From contig NC_080670.1 of NCBI RefSeq assembly GCF_030247195.1, positions 43,695,524-43,759,523 on the forward strand: a stretch of 64,000 bases of DNA, in the 5' to 3' direction. The notes beneath the pieces were generated by a model. The model searched no databases, had not been told where the DNA came from, and worked only from the letters and a program-made list of their open reading frames with translations. Below, in pieces: positions 33,746 through 43,129 of this stretch. Within the stretch, counting starts at the first letter, position 1. The number at the start of each line of letters is the position of its first letter. The stretch comes from Topomyia yanbarensis. Taxonomy: Eukaryota > Arthropoda > Insecta > Diptera > Culicidae. A program made the translations under genes and the position numbers.

Positions 33746-35547
33746 TCACGGCTTCTTCTTATTTGCCTCACCGAAGGGACACGAAGGTCCGCCAATAGCA
33801 TGTTTATGGGCTTGCTTCTTAGCGGTGCAGATAAGGCACTTGTGCGCATTAGTGCAACCCCGCTCCTTATGCCCCTCCTCGCCGCAGCGACGACATAGTT
33901 TGCTCCTGTCTATGTTCTTGCACTCGTAGGCTTTGTGGCCGGACTCAAGGCACCGATAGCACCTATCCACTGAAGGCGGCTGGGGTATGCTAATTGGGCA
34001 TACCGACCAGCCGATCTTCAGCTTACCTTTCTCGGTTACCTTTTTGGCATCCGCCTTCAGTAGCCTGAGATAGGCTACTTGGGTGCCAGAGGGTCCATCT
34101 CTAAATCGCACAGAGGCCCGCTCGATTGTGACGTCGCATTGCCCCTTAACGACTGCGACGACATCTTCTGCGGTTGTGAACTCGTCCAGATGCTTGCACT
34201 GGAGAGTCATTTCCGCCCCTAGCGACCAGGGGCGGCGAAACACTTTACGCCCGAGTGGGTAGAAAGCTTAAGGTGAGGGGTCCATTAGTAAGGATTTTTC
34301 TCCCTTTTCGCAATGCACACGCTTACATTACATTCACATTAAATCACGTTCGTTTATGCAAATGGAATTGTGGTACATCGATATTTTTTTTTCAAATGCC
34401 TGTAGTGCGAGATACATGCGGTGCACATCTAAATTTTTTGAAATGGTTCAAAATTTCGAGTGGGTAGTTACCCACTCGGTTATTTTCAAGTGGGTAGTAC
34501 TACCCATACTACCCACGCTTTCCACCGGCCCTGCTAGCGACCTGACCTGGGCGCCTTCACCAAGGACCTCTTGGGCCAAGGCCTTGTACACCGCACTAGA
34601 TTGTGCGCCTCGCTTCAGCACCAGAAGCATTTCTCCCGTGTTGGTGCGTCTCACGCTACGCACATCTTGCCCAAGGGCCGAAAGGCTTTCGGTCGCCTTC
34701 ATCGACTTTAGGACGTCGGCGTATTTGTCCTTGTCGGTTTTTAACCACAAGGCCTCGCCTCTGTCCTTGGCCTTCTTCGCGGGCCGCGGTACCTCCGGTG
34801 TCGGTGCCGGCTTTTTCCTGGTGACCAGCGTCCAGGGGTTAACGCCCCCCTGCCCCGGTCGCGCCGGGTTGCTGGTACCAACGCTCTGCTCAGCGAGGTC
34901 ACTCTCGCCCTCGCTTACCTCAGGCAGACGGCGTTTGGCCTTAACGGTTGCACGCCGTGTGGTGTCGGTTTTTGCACCCTCGCCTGGTGACTTCCTAGGG
35001 CGCTTCGCGTTCGGCGCCGTCTTACGATTGCCCTTGTCCTTGCCTTTTCCCTTCGAGGGGAACTCGGCCGCCGCTTCGAGCGACGTGGCTGCTCCATAGA
35101 AGGTGAAGGCCACTGTTTGAGTGCCTGTATCGACCTTCCCTCTTCCCTCCCTCTTGGAGACCACTGTCTGGGTTTCTCTGTCGGACTTCTCTCCGACATT
35201 CCACCCTCTTGGCATAAGCCTGCTGTTTCTGTCTTGCGACACGAACAGTTTTCCGGAGCTCCGGAGACTCTGCTTTAACTCCTTGCTTATGTTTTGCTTT
35301 GCGCTAGTGAACTCGATTATTGAATCGAGCTGCTCCACCACTTTGCGCATCGCGGATAGTGGCCCGTCCAGTACGTTGGTAGGGCTATTTCCTACCACTA
35401 CTGGGGGGTCACTGGTGCTATCAGATGCAGCACTCGTGGCTCCACTACTCTCCCCACGGGGGGGGGGGGGGAAACCGCCAAACCACCTCTAGCAAAGGGG
35501 TTTGGCACCTCCGTTTGCTTATTATAGTATTTGTTTTTGTTCTCCAT
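33746..35547 (-). pseudogene. ORF1 (gag) interrupted by a MITE
   Basis: The likely start is ATG at 35547 (MENKNKN), with a C-homopolymer at about 35459-35472 that shifts the frame as in copy 1. The frame from 35398 has a coiled-coil-like segment, RETQT/DTGTQT repeats and a basic region rich in KGKGK and KRPRKSPGE, then KTDKDKYADVLKSM and LGQDVRSVRRTNTGEML, an RNA-binding-like region. A 307-base MITE plus an 8-base duplication breaks it at 34227-34541. After it, 34226-33746 has three zinc knuckles: CYRCLESGHKAYEC, CRRCGEEGHKERGC and a third CLIC...H...C. It ends NKKKP with TGA at 33746-33748. Intact protein would coat element RNA. Confidence 0.85.
34227..34533. mobile_element. 307-bp hAT-type MITE inside gag
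   Basis: Ends are CAGGGGCGGCGAAAC (left) and, on the minus strand, CAGGGCCGGTGGAAAGC. An 8-bp duplication CTAGCGAC flanks it at 34219-34226 and 34534-34541. Inverted ends starting CAG plus an 8-base duplication are typical of hAT elements. Internal GTGGGTAG/CTACCCAC motifs near both ends form further hairpins. It is absent from copy 1, where this part of ORF1 is deleted, so its absence there is not informative for age. Confidence 0.88.
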
Positions 35548-35908
35548 TTCAGTACCCACGAGTAGCGCGAGAATAAATGTCCGCCACGCCAGAGCTCCGC
35601 ATTAACGTGGTAAGGGATGCTTACTGTGGGGGTTGCCCAGGTACCCCACAGGCTCCGTTAACGATCGAGCATCTTTTTCACACCCTCGATCACTCATCCC
35701 TCGGCACGGGTCGCTTCACGCCTTGGAATTGGGGTTATGACCTATCTTGCTTTACGTGATGACCGCGGCCCAGATCATCACAACCATCCTCCTTTACCAG
35801 GGCTTTGGACCTGTAGCTCTGGTTCTCAATAGTTCCATGTACGTATATTATTACAGACATGCTACTATTGAGATCCGTCATTCGCTAGCGGAGTTACATT
35901 CACGTGCC

Positions 35909-36818
35909 TATGCTGGTTGGAATAGCAACGCATTGTGAGTTTTTTTCTGTCTACTTTTTATTCATTCCTCACAAACATCATCAAACGCAGTTTTGTGGTT
36001 TATTCATTACACACGAGACGGCATCAAATTGCGGATGTTACGATTGTACGAATTTTAACGTCTTGTTCTTATGTGTGAGGACAGATCAGTGCTCATAATT
36101 AGCGCTATGAAGCGCAAGGGCCTGAGTTCAAATCTGGGTGCGTGTTTTGCTTTTTTCATTAAACATGAAATCATCCAAATGTTTATATATAACTTTTATC
36201 CACTTATAACTATCTGGTAGTATGGTTGAATGGATAAAGTATTGCTTAGTAATCTGTTTGTGCGGGGTTCATTTTTCAATGCCAACAGTCTTTTTTTTCT
36301 AACGCATATTGGTCACCAATACACATGCAGCTCTAATACATAGGCAAAATTAGTTTTTTTCTGTTTCTTGCATTGCATGCAAGGAAGCTTCTTGCAATTT
36401 TCGCACATTACCAGAACGCTTGCAATTTTCGCAAGCGTAAGCGAAGCTTACCGGGTACGGGATAATTAGGGAAGGTCCGGGTTTCGGGCATATTCCAGAA
36501 CTAAAGCCACTTCGGTGATGACTAAATAAAAAATTGTTTTGACAAAAGTTGCCTCTCTGGTCAACTTGTTTTTGACAGCAGATGTCGACATTTCGGTGAT
36601 TTCTAAAACATTTGGCATACAAAAAAACTGCATTACCAAACTCAAGTCCCGACTCAATTCAAAAATATTCCTTGCACCACAAAGACTTTTTTTCAACGTT
36701 ACACATTACGTCGAGATTTGACGCTTCACGATACTGTTTTTCGATTGCGCCCAAATTTTGCATGGGGACTTTTTTGAGGTACCAATACTTTTGAGGTGGG
36801 TTCGATTTGGAATTTCAG
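35909..36818. other. Unassigned DNA with tRNA-like relics
   Basis: Two tRNA-like stretches occur: GAGTTCAAATCTGG near 36124-36140 (B-box-like), and TGGTTGAATGGATAAAG (36222) with GGGGTTCATTTTT about 36 bases on (A and B boxes). Neither folds convincingly, so they are probably tRNA or SINE relics. A GCTTGCAATTTTCGC motif recurs at 36392-36435 and has relatives at 29690-29780 on the other side of R1-like copy 2. Confidence 0.4.
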
Positions 36819-37168
36819 GAAGATCGTAAAATAAAACGTATTGAACTGAGTTCGACCGTATCCGATCTTCTTTCGATCAAAGATGTGTTCTAATATTTTG
36901 CAAGACGCAGAAATATTCAGCTGTACCAGATATCTCGAAAGTTCGCCTAGCCAAGCTCAAGATTGTGATATTTTGTTTAAAGCAAACAAATGACGTTACT
37001 GGCAGCAAGACTTTCACGAAGAACTAACGCGTTTACAAAGTTGAGATCGATGGTGTGGTTATCGATTCGAACTTGGCATGCGTGGATCTACCGAAGGACG
37101 GGATTGTCTGTTTCAATGACCCCTTGCTCCAGACTTTGGGTGACAATCGCATTGGACCTTCAAACTAG
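36819..37168 (+). pseudogene. Possible broken exon or retrogene, unrecognised
   Basis: Sequence TTTGGAATTTCAG at 36806-36818 resembles a splice acceptor. After it the frame reads EDRKIKRIELSSTVSDLLSI, then a one-base shift near 36890 continues as KTQKYSAVPDISKVRLAKLK and TNDVTGSKTFTKN, a TAA, then RVYKVEIDGVVIDSNLACVD and LPKDGIVCFNDPLLQTLGDN to TAG at 37166-37168. The composition is protein-like and unlike the surrounding repeats, but the frameshift and internal stop mean it is not a working gene. No family is recognised. It could be a decayed transposon ORF or a host pseudogene. Confidence 0.4.
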
Positions 37169-37624
37169 TGACCTTTTGGCGAGACTTCTTTGCGTGTTCT
37201 TCGTCCTTGTCGAAGTCTGCATGATCGGGTGTTTGTGCCGCTCGACATGCATGCAGTATTGCACTTATTACAAGCAAATGAGTCTTTTTAATTGTTACAT
37301 TGTTAATTGTAGTTTTTTTTTCTTTTGAAAGGTCACCAAATATACCAGCAAAAAAAAGCTCTGCCATAAATCCGAAGCAAACAGCACCTGGTCAATTCAG
37401 AATCAACAAACGATTCCAGGAACATCAAAAATCATGTCACATTTTAACCAGAGATTCAACTTAGTGCAAGATTGGTTACACCTAGGTTGGGAACCGGCAA
37501 CTTATACTCCTACCCTAATAAACATCGTATGATTTAAGAGCCTAACGACCTGTTCAGAGTATCATCCAAACAATATGTGGAATCGTTGCACTATATGGGT
37601 TAAAGTTAGTGTATAATGATTTTT
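37169..37624. other. Unassigned DNA
   Basis: Nothing recognisable; AT-rich with short poly(T) runs. Confidence 0.35.
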
Positions 37625-37837
37625 ATTAGGGTATCCTGACCTGGGACGGGACTCGCGGAGAGATGTTTTCTTTTCCATTCCCCATACTACTCGCATACGC
37701 TCTCATTCTGGTTCGTGTATCGCTCACATACCATCTCATTCTGGCCCACACTGGTTCAAAATGGCGTTTGAGAGCTGGATCAAGTTGACACTTGCTTTTT
37801 CTCTATCCGCATTTGCCGTCCCAGATCCTGACTAATT
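37625..37837. mobile_element. Possible small MITE, about 213 bp
   Basis: TTAGGGTATCCTGACCTGGG near the left and, on the minus strand, AATTAGTCAGGATCTGGGAC at the right form imperfect inverted ends sharing CTGGGACGG. No clear target-site duplication was found. Confidence 0.4.
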
Positions 37838-37950
37838 GCATGACTTAACCTCACTTATTTTCAAAAGCAGATCAAGATTTTAGCCCCCCCCCCCTAAGGT
37901 TGGCGGCCAACTTGACCAACCGCACGGTACGGATCTGCATATATCGAAAT

Positions 37951-39684
37951 CACGGTGTTCCTAAAACCGTTATTAACAAAAAAATGACCATAAATTTGTC
38001 ATACGGCGTTCGAAAGATACAGTATCTTCTCGGTGAATTTCAAAATGATCCATCGAGGGATTCGAGAGAAATTGCAATTTGAAGTTTTATGACACGTTTC
38101 ATAAGGCTACCAGCAAACACCCACGGGTTTGGTCCTATCTCTATAAACAAAAAATATTTGTCTACTTATTTAGGACATGGAATTTGAAAGATATAGTAAT
38201 CAAGTATATCCCCTGCAAGTTTGAAAATATTTCATTGACGGAATCGAAATTTATAACGGTTTGGATGTGGTATGCGGTCATAGATGGGTTTTCTACCAGA
38301 CTTCAAGCGTGAATCCATGTTTGTCCATTGACTATTTATATCGTTTATACGTGTCGCTGTTTTTAAAGGAAAACCTGACCATTTAATTACATAAATATAA
38401 TGTATAAAAGGTGTTATTTATATGATACACTGAAAAAATATGAAAATAGGGTTGTCTACCAAACGTTAAATATAATGTGTAAATTAAAAAAAAATGGATA
38501 AAAGTCGGAATGTTTACTTCAAAAGGCCATATTTCAATTGTTTGTTGACCGATTCTAATTATTTTGTCATTATTGAACAGGTAAACGTTTCATTGTTAAT
38601 TTTCATTAAGAAGAATATAAAATAGAGTTGCCTACTTCAAACAATAGACAACATAATTATCCTCAATTATATGTATTATCACTATTTAGTGAATATCTTT
38701 GTATTCAAAACGATGACCTATACATTAGTTGAATGCAACGAACGCAAACTACAAATGATGGAAAAATAAAACCATAAATTAAAAAAATATGAAGGTATTT
38801 GCTGATTCAGATCAATTTATGTTATGATACGGTTTTTGTTGGAAATTTTTTGCAATCACTGGTTGACAGATGTTAAAACTGGTCAAAGGGGATGTTATTA
38901 GTACAAGTTCATCTGCTCATATCTCTAACTATTGTCAGTTTTATTGTCGAATTGAACTTATCATGAAAATTTGACATTCAGATGTTCATACAGCAATTGC
39001 AGTCAACTAGTATATAAAAATGGATAGGCAGCTATTTTTAAAACAAAAATATTTACTAAATAATGATAATACATATAGTTGAGATCAACTATATCGCCTA
39101 TTTATTGATGTAGATTACTCTGTTTTATATTCTTCTTAATGTAAATTAACAATGAAACGTTTACCTGTTCAATAATGAAAAAATAATTAGAATCGGTCAA
39201 CAAACCATTGAAATATGGCCTTTTGAAATAAACATTCCGACTTTTATTCATTTTTTTAGTTTTCACATTATATTTAACGTTTGGTAGACAACCCTATTTT
39301 CATATTTTTCAGTGTACCATATAAATAACACCTTTTGTACATTATATTTATGTAATTAAATGGTCAGGTTTTCCTTTAAAAACCGCGGCACGTATAAACG
39401 ATATAAATAGTCAATGGACAAACATGGATTCACGCTTGAAGTCTGGTAGAAAACCGTTATAAATTTCGATTCCGTCAATGAAATATTTTCAAAATTGCAG
39501 GGAATATACTTGATTACTATATCTTTCGAATGCCATGTACTAAATAAGTAGACAAAAGAATTTTTGATTGTAGAGATGTAGAATCCCTCGATGGATCATT
39601 TTGAAATTCATCGTTCATTCTTTCGAATGCCGTATGACAAATTTATGGTCATTTTTTGTTAATAACGGTTTTAGGAACACCGTG
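37951..39684. mobile_element. 1.7-kb foldback element with arms of about 650-760 bp
   Basis: CACGGTGTTCCTAAAACCGT at the left end is matched by its inverse at the right end, and similarity between arms continues inward to about 38710 and 39042. Shared blocks include the AAACGTTTCATTGTTAATTT region. The spacer is about 330 bases. CGAAAT flanks both ends (37945-37950 and 39685-39690) and may be a 6-base target-site duplication. No transposase frame is present. The long inverted arms would form a stable hairpin in a transcript or single strand. Confidence 0.75.
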
Positions 39685-39690
39685 CGAAAT

Positions 39691-40539
39691 GCTCTTGTAT
39701 GTGTATAAACGCAGGGTTAATTCGAAAACAAATACTCTCACAACGCTGAAATGACCAATGCATTATCAATGTGAGTTCCGATAGCGTAATCGCTGTATAA
39801 TGCATTTTCGTCCTGGACATTATATGCATTGTACAATTTTATGCAGAATTTGCTTTACAACCATGCGTTTTTGCTTGAAAATTAAGCGGGTCCTGCTTTC
39901 GGTGTATGTGTGCACTGGGAAAGAAGGCGGCAATCACGAGCTAATATGATACAGTTCTAACCTCAATATTAAAATCGCTGCTGATTGGTTGTTTTGTCAA
40001 TCGAGAGAGTTTCTTAAAATGTATAAAAATGACTTAAGCACACTAAATAATAGCCCTGCTTTGTCTAGTTTTGGATACTGGACATGAACATCCATACATT
40101 TTTGTTGATTCTATTTTTATTAGGAAAGAATCAAAAATTTTGATACCAACATAGACGCACTTAATCATTTATACGTCGCGCAATTGACGAAACAGTGGGA
40201 CACATTCTCTAAAAGGGTAAAAATAAGCACCCCTGCTTACCCGATATTTGTTTTACTGCGTTATCTTACCGGGATGATGGATAAGTCATATAACTATCTC
40301 ATATGTAAGGAAACTACTGCATGTAATACAGTTATCAACTTTTACTTCGAATTTCTGTAATAAGTCCTAAAATAGTAAACTGAAACAACGAGATAACATC
40401 ACGCGTCTTTCGAATGTGTAATTATACGCCATTATCCTCGAACAAATTGAAAAGCAGAAGTCAACAGAAGCAAACTGCTAACGAACCATTTTCAGCCATC
40501 TACTGGATGCCTTTCAGCGGCTTTTGATTTCCATACAAA
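39691..40539. other. Unassigned AT-rich DNA
   Basis: No feature supported. Confidence 0.35.
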
Positions 40540-40835
40540 CTACCACTCTTCGTCGCTAAACTTCCTCCGAACCAGGGCATTGAGCTCTAAAACGGGTTGA
40601 TAGCAGAAATTGCGCGCTCCCATGAATCCAAATTCATAATTATATAAACACTTATTTGTATTCGCTTCATACGTCAGTTTGCGCGAGCACTTCCCCAAAC
40701 TATGTGTAGAAACATACGCTTCCAAACTTTGTCTATTTTGTCGAATCAACTTCTGCTCGAATAAGCTCATAGTATATCGATTGAATCGGAAGTCCTCGAA
40801 GTCATTCATCGGCGCTAGAGCTGGAGAGGGGTCGG
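40540..40835 (-). CDS. Candidate small coding exon, unrecognised
   Basis: A minus-strand frame of 89 codons from ATG at 40809 to TAG at 40540 (MNDFEDFRFNRYTMSLFEQK...SDEEW) has balanced amino-acid use, four cysteines and a plausible acceptor (CTTCGCCCAG) just upstream near 40836. The frame is open across that acceptor. No domain or family is recognised. It is not similar to the retroelement proteins nearby. A single short frame is weak evidence; it could be a terminal exon, a remnant or chance. Confidence 0.3.
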
Positions 40836-41394
40836 TCTGGGCGAAGGAATTTATTGCACATACTCACATACATATACCTACTGGAATAATTATGCAGCGT
40901 GTTTGTCTCGTCTGAATTATTGTGTAATCTTAATTAAGTTTTCCATCGTACCAAGGGCGGAAATTCCGGTGAAAAGCCGCTTAACTTTTGAACCGTGGCA
41001 AACTGGGAATCTGTATCGGCCAACTTGGCACCACCGTATGACTCGTGGGTGCAATAATTTGAAGCGGCCCCTGTCGGTTTACATATAGTTCATCTTGTAT
41101 TGGTAGATTTTTGACTAAAAGGACTACGTTTTCGTTATCTATGGAGCGGTACACTTTTAGAACCCTGCTTGTAACTGTATGTAACAAAAATTTGCATTAA
41201 AGCGCTTATAATCCAGTTACTTGTTGAAAATTTTCAATAATTTTGCACTTTTTGCCATTCATACGCATCGTTAAATATTGGGCGCAACAGTATCGGTACT
41301 GAGAATAGGGATAGTTTCAAACCAGCATATCGATATTTAAAGTCGATATTTCGTGGTATCGGCACATCACTTACTTCGGTTCAAAATAGTTATG
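40836..41394. other. Unassigned DNA
   Basis: No feature supported; runs up to a decayed hammerhead copy. Confidence 0.35.
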
Positions 41395-41562
41395 GGATTT
41401 GCGTTTCGGCTTTGTCTCATCAGAATTTGACACAAACTTAGCGACAGGACTAAGCTAGCACCGGATTGACACCGCTACTCATGCGTGATGTCCCGCGATG
41501 TCTCCTTAATGGAGAAAGAAAGTTTTACCTATTTTTGCCACTAAGAAGAAATATAGAATAGT
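41395..41562 (-). repeat. Decayed hammerhead-element copy
   Basis: The minus strand has CTGATGA (41417-41423), a GAC-AAA-GCC stem II with one mismatch, GAAA (41404-41407) and an upstream GUC triplet at about 41468-41470. Helix I is partly paired with several mismatches and helix III keeps about four pairs. GTGATGTCCCG at 41484-41495 and CACTAAGAAGAAATATAG at 41541-41558 match modules of the 55-kb and 58-kb copies. It is probably inactive. Confidence 0.55.
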
Positions 41563-42585
41563 TACTTCGGTTTGCTAACAGAAGAAGCAAGCGTTTACAG
41601 GAACAATATACTGGACAAACCGAGTGATACAATACTGGTTTTCTTGGATTAATGATGAACTGTATCCAAGCTGTGAGATCGAAAGCTCCTACTAACGATT
41701 CTGCGACAAATTATCAACTTCCCACTAACGCGCAGCACAGATCCAGCCATCACCTGCACAAAGGCAACTTTAATTGCCGGCAAACACTTTTCATTTATTT
41801 AAAACTTCTTGTTCAACTGGTTTAATTTCCGGTCCTGTTTGTCGATCCCCGCCGGGAGGAGGACTCTTTTCGAAGTAATTACCATTTCCCGTGCTGTGGT
41901 GCTCCGTTCTGTCTCGTCACACGAAAGGTGGGGGAGGCGTAGGAAGTGACGCCCGTCTGAAATTAGTATGTCAAACTGAATCAGTTGATTGTGGAGATTT
42001 TTTCCGGAAACAACCAACAACGCGGCAACGGAAAGTGTAAAGTAAGCAGTTGGCAATGGCACAGAGAAATTACTTTCACTTTGTAACTTTGCTGTTTCGT
42101 TTTCGCGTTGAAACATGATTGTGCGTAAAGATGTTATTCTAATTAGCACGTTTTAAATATTTCATCATGTGCTGAGTGGGGGGGGGGGGGAGTGAACAAG
42201 AGTCAAGTGTAAATATTGCTGTTTAACGATTTCATTTACATGACATCACGGCACACATGGCGAAATTAACTTCTTCATTAGCGCATTAACACGTTAATGA
42301 CTGGTGTCCTATTTCGAAGGCAGTAATATTGTTTTAACGTGTGTGGAAAAGAGACATTTGAAATGTCAAATAAACTGTTGTAGAATAATTGATGACCTGC
42401 AATTACAAACACGTTGATTCTACATATTTATGACAAACAGTGATGGTGTTTATTGTGTCAGTTGTCTAGTTAAATAACATAAACTGCTTCAAAAGTGCCA
42501 TATTGATTGATACTAGGGGTTCAGATCGGGTGTATGGAATTGAGCTATAAAATTGTAACATGTCAACCGTCATGAAGAAAAAGGT
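41563..42585. other. Unassigned DNA with one minus-strand open frame
   Basis: A 116-codon minus-strand frame (42149-41799) starts MLIRITSLRTIMFQRENE and has a hydrophobic stretch YFTLSVAALLVVSG, but no family or gene structure is recognised. A G-run of about 14 lies at 42179-42192. Confidence 0.3.
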
Positions 42586-43129
42586 TGTTGTTGTTGTTTG
42601 CTTCTTAGGACCCCTTAAACGTAAAGCGTTCATTCAAGTCCTTAAATTGGTAATTACAATTACAAGTAAGATTATATAACTATTCATAAAAGTATACATA
42701 GTGTTTTCACTTATCTGTTGTTCCTTGGGCGAAGTGTTGGTTGGTAAGGTTTTCGTTTGTTTTGAATCACTTGTAAGTATAATCTAATGCAATTAACACT
42801 TGTCTTCACTTTAAGCTTCGATTTGTGTTCTGTGGTTGGGCATCAATCCAATTTCAAGTGGTATCGAGACGTTTTCGGTTCATTATTTTTTCCCCCGAAG
42901 AAACCGTTCCCGGTCGATCAGCTTATTTGGTTGTTAGGTATCCTTCGCTGATTATGTTGATTTCTCGTTCATATTTCCATCGAGACGTGAACTGATGAAG
43001 GCGGCGACTGTCATAACTTCCAGCCTTCTCACAGCCACCCTCATGGAGTTTCTGATCGTGGTGTTCATTCCCATAAGCCACTATATTGAGACATGTGTCG
43101 ATTTGAGGTAGCGGTCATCATGACTTCTG

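Larger units (their letters stand above)
29861..35895 (-). mobile_element. R1-like non-LTR retrotransposon, copy 2 (near full length)
   Basis: On the minus strand the element begins AACTCCGCTAGCGAATGACG at 35895 and ends in a short A run at 29861-29866. A 13-bp duplication ACATTCACGTGCC flanks it at 29848-29860 and 35896-35908. It is the same family as copy 1 in opposite orientation, 3.8 kb away, and retains ORF1, ORF2 and a longer 3' UTR. ORF1 is interrupted by a MITE at 34227-34533; ORF2 has several point-mutation stops and a 7-base deletion. Removing the MITE and one 8-bp duplication would rejoin ORF1 in frame. Confidence 0.9.

Noticed and set aside
36105..36285. Functional tRNA genes
   Set aside because: A and B boxes are partial and the cloverleaf stems do not pair, so only tRNA-like relics are claimed.
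29690..36440. CRISPR-like array from the repeated GCTTGCAATT motifs
   Set aside because: Irregular spacing, short palindromic repeats and a eukaryotic transposon context; nothing resembles repeat-spacer structure.
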